This document shows, one piece after another, positions 36,051 to 45,431 of a DNA stretch of 64,000 nucleotides. The stretch is taken from positions 2,728,001 to 2,792,000 of the forward strand of contig OY763044.2 in NCBI GenBank assembly GCA_963666825.2, written 5' to 3'. The translations under genes were made by a program, and so were the position numbers. The notes beneath the pieces were generated by a model. That model had not been told where the DNA came from. It made no database searches and was given only the letters and a program-made list of their open reading frames with translations. How positions within the stretch are numbered: position 1 is the first letter of the stretch; each line of letters starts with the position of its first letter. Origin of the DNA: Saccharicrinis sp963666825. GTDB lineage: Bacteria; Bacteroidota; Bacteroidia; Bacteroidales; Marinilabiliaceae.

Positions 36051-37664
36051 TTATTTATCTAATGGTCGATAATTAACACCCATATTATCTAACCTTTTTA
36101 GATGTACGTTTAATCTTTTCAAGAAGTCGTCATAATCCTGATGTGCTTCATCTGTCCAAAGAACTTCAGACATAGCACACAAACGAGGAAATACCATATA
36201 TTCAATTTTATCCTCAGATGTAATATATTCTGTCCATACATTAGCCTGAGCACCTAAAATATGCTTGCAACTTTTTTTCTCCAATTCAGATGGAATTGGT
36301 TTAAATTCATATACTTTACTTAATGAAGTAAAACCACCTATTGATAGAGGTTCAAATTCTTCATCACCCTGAAGGTGATCAAAATAACAGAATGCGCCGG
36401 GAGTCATCACTACATCATGCCCTGAATGAGCTGCTTCAATACCACCTTCATAGCCCCTCCAGGACATAACAGTAGCTCTTTCCGGCAATCCACCTTCTAA
36501 AATCTCATCCCAACCTATTAATTTCTTTCCTTTAGATGCAACGAATTTTTCCATTCGTTTAATAAAATAACTTTGAAGTTCCATTTCGTCCTTCAAATTA
36601 TTCTCTTTCATACGCTTTTGACAAAGTGGACATTTTTCCCATCTCTTCTTAGGACATTCATCTCCTCCTACATGAAGATATTCTCCAGGGAAAAGCTCTA
36701 CCACTTCACTTAAAATATTTTGTAGAAACTCAAACGTTTCTTCTTTACCTGCACAATAAACATCATCACTTACCCCCCATTTTGTATAAACATCAAATGG
36801 ACCTCCGGTACATGACAATTCAGGATATGCTGCTAATGCAGCCACAGCATGCCCTGGCATTTCAATTTCAGGAACAACAGTAATACAAAGCTTTGTAGCA
36901 TAATCAACCACTTCTTTGATTTGTTCCTGAGTATAAAATCCACCATAAGGTGTTCCATCAAAAATTTGATTTTCTTCAACATAATGGCCCACCATGGTTT
37001 CTTTTCTAACAGAACTGATCTCTGTTAACTTTGGATATTTTTTAATCTCTATTCTCCACCCCTGATCATCAGTTAAATGCCAGTGAAATGTATTTAGTTT
37101 ATGCATTGCCATTAAATCAAGCATATGCTTAACAAATTCTACTGAATAAAAGTGACGACATACATCAAGGTGCATCCCTCTCCATTTAAATGATGGTTGA
37201 TCTTTAACTGTTAAAACAGGAACTTCAACTACATCACCTTTTCTATTATTTGGATAGATAACTTGTAATAAACTCTGAATTCCAAACATTAAACCTTGCT
37301 TAGAAGCTCCAACAACTTTAATGTTGCCTTCATTGATATCTAAAGTATAAGCTTCTGAATTTTCACTGATTGAAGCATCAATCAATAAATTAATTCCTTT
37401 TTGATTTGATTTCCTTTGAGCAATTTTCACATTAATATCTGTCAATGTAGAAATTTGTTCTCTCAGGTAATCTGCTAATGGCTTTATTTGATCATCAGTA
37501 AATTCAATTACATCTTTTACATCCAATTGATAAAATCCATTACCTAACTTTAATTGATTTGGAGCAGGTACAATACTTACCTGTGCCTGAACATTAAGAT
37601 TTGTAATTGCGATCATACCAAGAAGTAATAATAGTTTTGAAAAGAGATTAAATACCTTCATCAT
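36051..37664 (-). CDS. GH20 beta-N-acetylhexosaminidase
   Basis: The 537-residue product has a signal peptide (to about residue 28). The N-terminal GH20b domain (about 30-155) precedes the barrel: FKWRGMHLDVCRHFYSVEFVKHMLD, HKLNTFHWHLTDDQGWRIEI, VPEIEMPGHAVAALAAYPEL and YLHVGGDECPKKRW, with the catalytic Asp335-Glu336 pair. The closing MVFPRLCAMSEVLWT is usual. Near the pair, CPKKRWEKCPLC has cysteines that may bind metal or form a disulfide. It releases terminal beta-linked GlcNAc or GalNAc outside the cytoplasm. It overlaps functionally with GH84, and with GH35 it would trim LacNAc arms step by step. It starts 12 bases after the ROK kinase gene. Confidence 0.95.
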   Translation of the reverse strand: MMKVFNLFSKLLLLLGMIAITNLNVQAQVSIVPAPNQLKLGNGFYQLDVKDVIEFTDDQIKPLADYLREQISTLTDINVKIAQRKSNQKGINLLIDASISENSEAYTLDINEGNIKVVGASKQGLMFGIQSLLQVIYPNNRKGDVVEVPVLTVKDQPSFKWRGMHLDVCRHFYSVEFVKHMLDLMAMHKLNTFHWHLTDDQGWRIEIKKYPKLTEISSVRKETMVGHYVEENQIFDGTPYGGFYTQEQIKEVVDYATKLCITVVPEIEMPGHAVAALAAYPELSCTGGPFDVYTKWGVSDDVYCAGKEETFEFLQNILSEVVELFPGEYLHVGGDECPKKRWEKCPLCQKRMKENNLKDEMELQSYFIKRMEKFVASKGKKLIGWDEILEGGLPERATVMSWRGYEGGIEAAHSGHDVVMTPGAFCYFDHLQGDEEFEPLSIGGFTSLSKVYEFKPIPSELEKKSCKHILGAQANVWTEYITSEDKIEYMVFPRLCAMSEVLWTDEAHQDYDDFLKRLNVHLKRLDNMGVNYRPLDK

Positions 37665-37676
37665 TAACTTTTTTAG

Positions 37677-38534
37677 TTAGTTCTTTTGCAAATTATACGG
37701 GACTAAAGCTGCTGCTCCTAAAACAGGAATATCACTATTATCTGATGGAATAACAGCTGTAGTTTGTAATGCATTCTGGTGAGGAAACTTCTTTAATACT
37801 TCCTTCATATTTGCTTCAAATAATGAGAATGAATGAGATAACGATCCACCAATAATAATAGCTTCCGGTCCGTAAGCATAAATTATTGTTTCTATTAAAT
37901 GAGCAACATGTTCACCTAAGCTATCAAAAGCTTTTTGCGCTTCAGCATCTCCGTTTGATGCTTTCTCTGCTAAATCTTTTCCTTCAGTATTGTAAGTTCG
38001 TTTAAAAAATTTACCACTGCAATAGTCTTCATAGTTTGAATCCTTATAATTGATTCCACCAAACTCTCCAGCCATAGATAAATTTCCTACATGAAGCTTA
38101 TTATTTACTAATACTCCGGCGCCAGTTCCTGTACCCATTGCTACAGCAACCAAGTCTTTATATTGTTGTCCTTTACCAAAGAATTTTTCTCCCAAAGCAA
38201 AACAATTGGCATCATTGCCAATAAAAACCGGAAGATTAAAATAAGCTGATAAAGTTGCCTTTAAAGGAACATTCTTCCATGCCGGAATGTTTGCCACATT
38301 GTAAACAATTCCTTCCTCAACATCAATTAATCCGGGAACTCCTAATCCAATACCTTCAACTTTATCATCCAATAATTCCTCAATACCCTTTTTCAGATCA
38401 TTGATGATTTCATCCTGAGATCTAAAAGCATCAGTTGAAGACTTAAACTGCTTCACAACCTTACTATCCTCAACATAGGCAAAATGCATTTTTGTTCCAC
38501 CGACGTCAACACCTATGTAGCTTTTACTTGCCAT
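37677..38534 (-). CDS. ROK family sugar kinase, probably for N-acetylhexosamine
   Basis: The 285-residue product has no signal peptide. The phosphate-binding motif YIGVDVGGTKMHFAYV opens the chain, followed by GIGLGVPGLIDVEEG, PVFIGNDANCFALGEKFFG with the catalytic Asp, and VAMGTGTGAGVLVN. The usual ROK zinc site CxCGxxGCxE is absent: after GEFGG comes INYKDSNYEDYCSGKFF, a form seen in other Bacteroidota ROK kinases. The operon (GH20 next, NagB fusion before it) suggests GlcNAc or ManNAc as substrate, giving the 6-phosphate. The preference is not readable with certainty. It lies 84 bases after the NagB fusion gene, with a hairpin in that gap. Confidence 0.88.
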   Translation of the reverse strand: MASKSYIGVDVGGTKMHFAYVEDSKVVKQFKSSTDAFRSQDEIINDLKKGIEELLDDKVEGIGLGVPGLIDVEEGIVYNVANIPAWKNVPLKATLSAYFNLPVFIGNDANCFALGEKFFGKGQQYKDLVAVAMGTGTGAGVLVNNKLHVGNLSMAGEFGGINYKDSNYEDYCSGKFFKRTYNTEGKDLAEKASNGDAEAQKAFDSLGEHVAHLIETIIYAYGPEAIIIGGSLSHSFSLFEANMKEVLKKFPHQNALQTTAVIPSDNSDIPVLGAAALVPYNLQKN

Positions 38535-38568
38535 ACCCTTTATTTTATTTAATTAACCGGTTTAGTGC

Positions 38569-38595
38569 GTAGGCGTTAAAAAACTTAACGCCTAC
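38569..38595. other. intercistronic hairpin between NagB fusion and kinase genes
   Basis: GTAGGCGTTAA (38569-38579), loop AAAAC, TTAACGCCTAC (38585-38595): an 11-base-pair perfect stem with no T tract on either strand. Confidence 0.7.
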
Positions 38596-38618
38596 TGAAA
38601 TTCAACCCTAAACTAACC

Positions 38619-40958
38619 CTACTCAAGATTAATATCACCTTCTGCTGATTTTTCCAGTTCACGTGCGTGTCCTAAGAATTCTTCAACAGTCATTTCTTTT
38701 ACAAAGATTAATCCGTGTGCAGATCTGATCTTTGGATTTGTATTTTGATAGAAATAGTCCTTACCTAATAGTAATTGAACATTCTTTAATTGATCAACCC
38801 AGATTTTTTGTGATAGTAAACTAAACTTATCATTTAATTCGTAACTAGGGAAAGATGCATCAACCTGACTCAAGTAACAGTTTTCGAAAATCTTGTCCAT
38901 AGAAGCCATTTCATCTAATGATACAGGAACGATCACATTAGCCTCATCAGGAGTAAATTTAAACCATACGTTTCTGTATCCCCAGATTCTTAATTCAGAA
39001 AGATCTTTTTCTTTTTGCCATTCTCTTAAAGCCTCTGCTGTAGCTTGTAATACTTTATAGTGAGTATCCGGTCCACTACCTTCTGGGTCAAATGCCAAAC
39101 TTAAAACAGTAGGATTAACATCCTTAATCATCTTTAATAATGGCTCAACATCACGTTGTTTTTCTGGTTGCTCTGTAAAGATATCTCCTTTATAGAAACC
39201 TAAACGATTGTGAGTAATATCCTTAACAGGTACACCATAGTGAGCCCATACTAATTCTTCCTCAAACTCACGGATCATTCCCTTAAGTTTTTGGATTGCC
39301 GGAGGATTTTTCTCTCCATCATAGCTATTCTTAAGAATAGTAAGAACCTCATTAATCTTATCTCTTAAATCTGCTTCATCCTTAACAGCATAAATTTCAG
39401 TAAGAGCTCTTACGATTCTATGACACAAACCTCTTTTTTGCTGGTACTTATCATCAGCAGCCAAGTTTGTTACATAGTGATAGATATCTTTATCCCACTT
39501 GAATTTATAACCTGATTCAAAGAAATCTGCAAATTTAACCATTTGAATATCCTCTTTATCAAGTAGCGCTTTTGTATCTCTTAAAGAGTTAATAACAAAT
39601 GTGTTAGTTACAGCATTAAATCCAGAAGTTAAAACCGCAAAATGGAATTTATTGCTTTCTTCCTTAACATGTTGACTGATATACGGAAGAATTCCTAATA
39701 AAATATCATCGTGGTGAGGACCAGTATGTAAAAACACCTGATTTTCTTCATGACGTAAACCTTTACTTAATTTCTCCTGAATCGAGTCAATTACAGTACC
39801 AGTAGTTTTGTCTGATAATTTAGGGATCATGCTGGTATATTTATCAGCTTTAAGATCGTCTAATAAAACGCGGTGTCCGTATTTGTTGATATTTTTACAT
39901 AAGTTAATTACAGCTTTTTCACTTTTTTCGTGTGTCCACTCACCATTTTTATATGTATAATCTACATAATCAGTAAGTTTTGTTGCAGCACCTTCAGTTA
40001 AGTAAAAACGACTGTTTGGAGACTTTGCCAATACACTTGCAGGATAGATATTTGACATTGGTTGCTCCAATGACTGTTTTACTAATTCTGCTTTAGCCTC
40101 ACCTGCAGCAATAATAATAGCTGTTACATCAGGATTATATGTAATTGTTTCAAGACCAATTGTAATAACTAATCTGTTAGCTGAGATTTCGATACCACCA
40201 AGGTCACCTGCAGCTACAGCTTGAGTTTCAAAGTTTGTTTCTGTTAACCTTGTAGTTGAGAACATATCAGATCCTCTTACGTTAAATGCAATGTGACCAT
40301 CAGGACCAATACCTCCTAAGAAAAATCCGATACCACCTTTTTCTCTGATTTTTTGCTCATAGTTACTACACCATTGATCAATTAAAAAGATTGACTCTTG
40401 TTGTATTTTCTCTGTAGGACAAGCAGCCTCTCTATATCTTAGAGATAAATCTACCTTTCCATCAGGAAATACTTCACTAAAAGTCATTCCTTGTGCTAAT
40501 GGAATTTCATCACAATTAATTAATAATGCTTTTTCTCTGTCTAAACCAAAGCTTTCAAGATAGAAGTTAACTACGTAGTTATAGAAACTATTATGTTGAT
40601 GCGAAGCGATTGGGTAAAATTCATCAATCTGAACAAAATGCAATCCACCTAATTCAGGTTTCTTAACACCTTTAAGTCCCATTTTTTCTCTAATCGCAAC
40701 AACTTCTTTTTCGTTCCAGTTTTTTAATAAATATTTTGTCCATTTAATAAAAAACTCTGGTGTTTTACCTGTTGGTAAACTAATAACACCTTCCGGGTTT
40801 TGTGAAACCCACTCTAAAAATCTTAATGCAGTAAATAAACCTAACTTTGGGAAATTATCCACTACAACGTACGGAATTTGTGTACTACTTTCTTTCAGAA
40901 ATGATTGGGCTACGAACGCCTTTTCAACTTCTGATAATTTTGATATATCGTTCTTCAT
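38619..40958 (-). CDS. nagB: glucosamine-6-phosphate deaminase (NagB)-PIG-L deacetylase fusion
   Basis: The 779-residue product is cytoplasmic. Residues 1-345 are NagB-like: VISLPTGKTPEFF, FVQIDEFYP (Asp112, the E. coli Asp72 position) and GGIGPDGHIAFN (Asp220, His222). The E. coli Glu148 position is Val227. Residues 405-640 are PIG-L/LmbE-like: GPHHDDI (His415 or His416, Asp417, Asp418) and GPDTHYKVL (His633) fit the zinc and base positions of that family. The last 120 residues are not assigned. NagB converts GlcN-6-P to fructose-6-P and ammonia; PIG-L folds deacetylate GlcNAc groups. Related NagB-like proteins in Bacteroides also carry the second domain. No nagA is in the locus, so the fused domain may supply deacetylation (inference). 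Confidence 0.87.
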   Translation of the reverse strand: MKNDISKLSEVEKAFVAQSFLKESSTQIPYVVVDNFPKLGLFTALRFLEWVSQNPEGVISLPTGKTPEFFIKWTKYLLKNWNEKEVVAIREKMGLKGVKKPELGGLHFVQIDEFYPIASHQHNSFYNYVVNFYLESFGLDREKALLINCDEIPLAQGMTFSEVFPDGKVDLSLRYREAACPTEKIQQESIFLIDQWCSNYEQKIREKGGIGFFLGGIGPDGHIAFNVRGSDMFSTTRLTETNFETQAVAAGDLGGIEISANRLVITIGLETITYNPDVTAIIIAAGEAKAELVKQSLEQPMSNIYPASVLAKSPNSRFYLTEGAATKLTDYVDYTYKNGEWTHEKSEKAVINLCKNINKYGHRVLLDDLKADKYTSMIPKLSDKTTGTVIDSIQEKLSKGLRHEENQVFLHTGPHHDDILLGILPYISQHVKEESNKFHFAVLTSGFNAVTNTFVINSLRDTKALLDKEDIQMVKFADFFESGYKFKWDKDIYHYVTNLAADDKYQQKRGLCHRIVRALTEIYAVKDEADLRDKINEVLTILKNSYDGEKNPPAIQKLKGMIREFEEELVWAHYGVPVKDITHNRLGFYKGDIFTEQPEKQRDVEPLLKMIKDVNPTVLSLAFDPEGSGPDTHYKVLQATAEALREWQKEKDLSELRIWGYRNVWFKFTPDEANVIVPVSLDEMASMDKIFENCYLSQVDASFPSYELNDKFSLLSQKIWVDQLKNVQLLLGKDYFYQNTNPKIRSAHGLIFVKEMTVEEFLGHARELEKSAEGDINLE

Positions 40959-40992
40959 CTTATAACAATTAATTAACTTTTTCTCTTAAAGA

Positions 40993-42300
40993 TCATTTAC
41001 CATAACTTGCGATGTAATTATCAAAGATATTTTCCATCACAACCGCCAACGCTCCAAACATCCCTATTCCAGATCCAAAATTAGAAACAACAACATTGCT
41101 TATTTCACGGATCTGTTTCATTGCATGCGTATTAATCCCTTGCTGTATAGGTGTTGTTATTAATTCACCCGATTCAGCCAGCTTGCCACACAATACAATT
41201 AATTCAGGATTTAAAAGCTGGATCAAAATTGAGATTCCTTTTCCAAGATTTTTTCCGGTTTCATCCAGTATGTTGATTGCATACTGATCTCCATTTAAAG
41301 CTGCTTTTATTACGTTTTTTAATACCAAATAATTCGAACTGGATTTGTTATCCTCAAGCAGTATTGAAGTTTTACCATCTTCAACTCCTTTTTTAGCCAT
41401 TTGCAAAATGGTTGTACCTGAAGAAACCGTTTCCATACATCCCAACTTACCACATCGACACAAAAGTCCGTTCTCAACCATAGGAATATGTGAAAACTCA
41501 CCCGCAAAACCGGAAGCTCCTCTGTAGAGTTTACCATCCAGTACCATTCCTAATCCAATACCCCAATCGAGGTACATGACCAATACATTTTTCTTCTCTT
41601 TTGCACATCCCAATCTAAATTCAGCCAGAGCCATTGCGTTCGCATCATTTTCTATAAACACCGGACGACCAATTTTCTCTTCTAACAAACTTGCAACAGC
41701 TCCTTCTCTATAATTTAAATAAGTATGATTAATTCCATTTACTGAGTCAATTAATCCAGGCATACTAACACCTATTCCCAAGAGCTTTTTTCGATCAACA
41801 CCTGAACGTGCAATAAACGAATTGATCGTTTCTACAATTAATTCTAATGTTTCCTTATTATTATTGAGCTCAATAGAATATTCTTCTATATCAGTTACCT
41901 GCTGATTTTCTGCATTAAATATGGCGATCTGAGTTTTGTAAATACCCATCTCAATACCCATCACGTAAAAACTATCCGAAGTAACACCATATAAATCAGG
42001 CTTTCTCCCCCCTATCGATTCCCCTTGACCTTTTTTCTCTACAATCTTTTTATCTACCATCTCGCCTAATATAGTCATCATATTAGGTGCACTAATCTTT
42101 AAACGCTTACATAGTATAGATGTAGTTTGTGGGCCTTCTATATATAATATCTTAGCAATCCTTATTTGCTGAACATACCTTTTCTTTTCAACCCCAGCTA
42201 ACTGGTTCACAAATTCTGTTTCAAATTGAAAGTTATTCATAGGAGTTTCATAAATGTTTTCGTTTTGACAATGTAAAAGAAGTACTTTTTTATTTATCAT
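40993..42300 (-). CDS. ROK family transcriptional repressor (NagC-like)
   Basis: Up to 435 residues; an ATG at 42240 (MNNFQFETEF) is an alternative start that would give 415. A winged helix-turn-helix (about 45-95, ILYIEGPQTTSILCKRLKISAPNMMTILGEM) precedes a ROK domain with GIGVSMPGLIDSVNG, PVFIENDANAMALAEF and the complete zinc motif CRCGKLGCMET. ROK repressors such as NagC and Mlc release DNA when bound to a sugar phosphate or similar ligand. It is the first gene of the minus-strand operon with NagB fusion, kinase, GH20, two GH29s and GH35. It is divergent from cutC, so its operator probably lies in 42301-42426 and controls both directions. Confidence 0.9.
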   Translation of the reverse strand: MINKKVLLLHCQNENIYETPMNNFQFETEFVNQLAGVEKKRYVQQIRIAKILYIEGPQTTSILCKRLKISAPNMMTILGEMVDKKIVEKKGQGESIGGRKPDLYGVTSDSFYVMGIEMGIYKTQIAIFNAENQQVTDIEEYSIELNNNKETLELIVETINSFIARSGVDRKKLLGIGVSMPGLIDSVNGINHTYLNYREGAVASLLEEKIGRPVFIENDANAMALAEFRLGCAKEKKNVLVMYLDWGIGLGMVLDGKLYRGASGFAGEFSHIPMVENGLLCRCGKLGCMETVSSGTTILQMAKKGVEDGKTSILLEDNKSSSNYLVLKNVIKAALNGDQYAINILDETGKNLGKGISILIQLLNPELIVLCGKLAESGELITTPIQQGINTHAMKQIREISNVVVSNFGSGIGMFGALAVVMENIFDNYIASYGK

Positions 42301-42354
42301 CCAAGACTTTTATAATTTTTTTAGTAAAGTAGTGTGTTTTTTTTAATATTTTTA

Positions 42355-42362
42355 TATATTTG
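42355..42362 (+). promoter_or_regulatory. candidate -7 box of the cutC-GH3 set
   Basis: TATATTTG fits the -7 consensus and would start transcription about 57 bases before the cutC ATG. The -33 side is weak (AGTG at the expected place). The 126-base gap also serves the ROK repressor gene, so regulator sites may overlap. Confidence 0.45.
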
Positions 42363-42426
42363 TCCTATCATTTTTCCCAGACATCAATTTCTATTATTAA
42401 TAAATAAGAATCATCTAGATTAAATT

Positions 42427-43173
42427 ATGAATTCCAAAATATTAGAAATTTGTGCTTTTTCACTAGATGCATGTATCATTGCAGAAAAGGCAGGTGCAAA
42501 TAGAATAGAGCTATGCGCTGCTCCAGGAGAGGGCGGTACAACTCCTTCTTTGGGGTTAATGAAGATGGCATGTCAAATGGTTTCTATTCCAATAGTTGCC
42601 TTAATAAGACCCAGAGGTGGAGATTTCAATTATTCTGCTGAAGAATTTGAAATAATGAAGTATGACATTCTGATGGCAAAAGAAGCAGGATGCAAAGGAA
42701 TAGCATTGGGTATTTTAAACGATGATAATAGTATTGATATCAATCGAACCAAGGAATTGGTAGAATTAAGCCATCCACTTCCTGTTACTTTCATACGAGC
42801 ATTTGATCTTACCCCAAATCCTATTAAAGCAGTGTTGGACATCATTGAAACCGGATGTAAAAGAATATTGACATCAGGTCAAAGATTAAGAGCTGAAAGT
42901 AACATACCTCTCTTACAAGAGTTAATCAGTATCGCTGGTGATAAAATAATTATAATGCCAGGATCGGGAATCACAGATAAAAATCTCCCAATTTTAATGT
43001 CTCATCTGAATACTACAGAATTCCATTCTTCTGCAAGAATTTCTTTTTCAGAAGATAACCTGAGCACTTTTGGTTTTGGGGTTAGTGTAAGTTGTAGTCC
43101 TTTATCTATTCAAAATATGACATATCAGTTGAATGCGCATTTTGAATCTCATAACTTTATACATACTAAATAA
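42427..43173 (+). CDS. cutC: CutC family protein
   Basis: The 248-residue product is cytoplasmic, a TIM barrel of the CutC family: LEICAFSLDACIIAEKAGANRIELCA at the start, GGTTPSLGLM, IVALIRPRGGDFNYS, ARTKEL-like INRTKELVELSHPLPVTFIRAFDLT, CKRILTSGQ and IIIMPGSGITDKN. The usual length is about 245-250. CutC was first described in copper tolerance, but its real reaction is uncertain and in Bacteroidota it often lies inside glycan loci. Here it is the first gene of the set divergent from the ROK repressor, 19 bases before GH3. A role in sugar metabolism is therefore plausible (inference). Confidence 0.93.
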   Translation: MNSKILEICAFSLDACIIAEKAGANRIELCAAPGEGGTTPSLGLMKMACQMVSIPIVALIRPRGGDFNYSAEEFEIMKYDILMAKEAGCKGIALGILNDDNSIDINRTKELVELSHPLPVTFIRAFDLTPNPIKAVLDIIETGCKRILTSGQRLRAESNIPLLQELISIAGDKIIIMPGSGITDKNLPILMSHLNTTEFHSSARISFSEDNLSTFGFGVSVSCSPLSIQNMTYQLNAHFESHNFIHTK

Positions 43174-43192
43174 CTAAGAAAACATATTAATA

Positions 43193-45364
43193 ATGAAGAA
43201 TAAGGTAAGATTCACGAAGGTAAAAACCAGCCTGATAGTTATGGGTATTATGATTTTATCTACGAACCTGAAAGCACAGGTTGATAAATTCAGAGACTGT
43301 AGCTTATCTATTGAAGAAAGAGCTCAAGACTTACTAGGTAAATTAACTTTAGAAGAAAAAATTTCGCTATTGGGATTTAACTCTCCTGCAGTTGACAGAT
43401 TACAAATACCTGCCTATAATTGGTGGAATGAAGGTTTACATGGAGTTGCAAGAGCTGGTCAGGCTACTGTTTTCCCTCAGGCAATTGCTTTAGCTGCTAC
43501 TTTTGATACCGAAATGGCACAATCTGTTGCTGATGCTATTTCTACGGAAGGACGTGCTAAATACAACTTAGCGATTGCTCAGGACAGACATTTACAATAT
43601 ATGGGAATCAACTACTGGACTCCCAACATTAATATATTCAGAGATCCAAGATGGGGTCGTGGTCAGGAAACATATGGTGAAGATCCATTTTTAACAGGAA
43701 AAATGGGTAGTGCTTTTGTAGCTGGATTACAAGGATCAGACAGCGAGCACTATAAAATTGCTGCTTGTGCAAAACACTTTGCGGCACACAGTGGACCTGA
43801 AGCTATCAGACATGAATTTAATGCTATTGTTGACGAAAAAGATTTAAGAGAAACATATCTACCTGCATTTAAAACATTAGTTGACAATGGAGTATCAGCT
43901 ATAATGTGTGGGTACAACAGATTAAATGGTGAGCCATGCTGTACCAGTCCTACTCTACTAGAAGATATCCTTACTAAAGAATGGGGTTTTAAAGGACAAA
44001 TTACAACTGACTGTGGAGCTTTAGAAGACATTTATTTACGTCATAAAAGTACTCCAACAAGTGTTGAAGTTGCAGCAGAAGCTATTAAAGCGGGCATGAA
44101 TATGGATTGCTCGGAATTGATCCAGAAAGATGCAATGGAAGCCATCAACAAAGGACTAATTTCAGAAGAAGATATTAATAAATCTATCTACACAACTATC
44201 ATTACTCAATTAAAATTGGGTATGTATGACAAACCTGAAAATTCTCCTTATGCAACTTTTGGAGCTGATAGTATCAACAATCAATATCATGTTGACCTTG
44301 CATTAAAAGCTGCTGAAAAAAGTATGGTTTTATTAAAGAACAACGGAATTCTTCCTTTAAAAAGAGAAGCAATTGGTTCATTGATGGTTGCTGGTGAAAA
44401 TGCAGCAAACATGAGCACATTAGTAGGTACTTATCATGGTGTTTCAGCTAATATGGTTACTTACATTGAAGGTATTGTAAATAAATCAGGTCCGTCAACT
44501 GCAGTACAGTACGACCTTGGTTGTAGTTATGCAGATACTGCTCACTTTGGAGGTACATGGGCTGCCAGTTTTACTGACGCTACTATTTTAGTACTTGGCT
44601 TAACTCCTTTAATGGAAGGTGAAGATGGAGATGCTTTTCTTTCTAAACACGGAGGTGATAAAGCTGATTTAAGCATTCCTAAAGCTCATTTAGCTTACTT
44701 AAAAGCAATGAGAGCATATCATGATAAACCAATCATTGTGGTTTTAACCAGTGGAAGTGCAATTGATGTTGAGGCTGTAGAACCTTATGCTGATGCTATT
44801 ATTCTTTCATGGTACTCTGGTGAGCAAGGAGGAAATGCTTTAGCTAATATCTTGTATGGAGATACTTCTCCTTCAGGAAAACTTCCTTTAACTTTCTATA
44901 AGTCTGTTGAAGATTTACCTGATTATAAAGATTATAGCATGAGCAACAGAACTTACAGATATTTTACTGACGAAGTAGCTTATCCTTTTGGTTTTGGTTT
45001 GAGTTATACTGACTTTAATTATACATGGAAACAAAAACCTGCTGAAAGAGTTAAATCGGGTGACAAAATATCATTTAATGTTACAGTTGAAAACTCAGGA
45101 GAGTACGATTCTGACGATGTTGTTCAAGTATACATTCAATATCCAAACATGGAAAGAATGCCTGTAAAAGAGCTGAAAGCTTTTAAACGTACTTCTTTAA
45201 AATCTCATTCATCTAAAGATATTGAATTCACAATCAGTACTAATGATCTAAAAAAATGGGATTTAAGTCACAGCAAATGGAAATTGTATAAAGGTGATTA
45301 TAAAATTCTTGTTTCAAAAAATGCAAACGAGCCTGTACTTGTCCACAAGTTCGTAATTAAATAA
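43193..45364 (+). CDS. GH3 beta-glucosidase/beta-xylosidase family protein
   Basis: The 723-residue product has a signal peptide (to about residue 29). GH3 N-domain: YNWWNEGLHGVARAGQATVFPQ, TPNINIFRDPRWGRGQETYGEDP, CAKHFAAHSGPE and GQITTDCGAL with nucleophile Asp273. The C-domain (about 370-590) contains LVLGLTPLMEGEDGDAF, and the chain ends in a fibronectin III-like domain (about 630-720). The form of the motifs (YNWWNEGLHG, TDCGAL) is that of the beta-xylosidase/beta-glucosidase branch, not the NagZ branch, which would have KHFPGHG. Why such an enzyme belongs to a GlcNAc/fucose locus is not clear; a broader exo-beta activity is possible. It follows cutC closely. Confidence 0.93.
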   Translation: MKNKVRFTKVKTSLIVMGIMILSTNLKAQVDKFRDCSLSIEERAQDLLGKLTLEEKISLLGFNSPAVDRLQIPAYNWWNEGLHGVARAGQATVFPQAIALAATFDTEMAQSVADAISTEGRAKYNLAIAQDRHLQYMGINYWTPNINIFRDPRWGRGQETYGEDPFLTGKMGSAFVAGLQGSDSEHYKIAACAKHFAAHSGPEAIRHEFNAIVDEKDLRETYLPAFKTLVDNGVSAIMCGYNRLNGEPCCTSPTLLEDILTKEWGFKGQITTDCGALEDIYLRHKSTPTSVEVAAEAIKAGMNMDCSELIQKDAMEAINKGLISEEDINKSIYTTIITQLKLGMYDKPENSPYATFGADSINNQYHVDLALKAAEKSMVLLKNNGILPLKREAIGSLMVAGENAANMSTLVGTYHGVSANMVTYIEGIVNKSGPSTAVQYDLGCSYADTAHFGGTWAASFTDATILVLGLTPLMEGEDGDAFLSKHGGDKADLSIPKAHLAYLKAMRAYHDKPIIVVLTSGSAIDVEAVEPYADAIILSWYSGEQGGNALANILYGDTSPSGKLPLTFYKSVEDLPDYKDYSMSNRTYRYFTDEVAYPFGFGLSYTDFNYTWKQKPAERVKSGDKISFNVTVENSGEYDSDDVVQVYIQYPNMERMPVKELKAFKRTSLKSHSSKDIEFTISTNDLKKWDLSHSKWKLYKGDYKILVSKNANEPVLVHKFVIK

Positions 45365-45431
45365 TTTTTTCATTGTTCGTAGGTTAAATTTGGTTATCGA
45401 AGGTTCAGGGATACTTTAAAATTAAAAAATT

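Noticed and set aside
42301..42426. Operator of the ROK repressor
   Set aside because: The gap must contain one, but I could not find a convincing symmetrical site, so none is listed.
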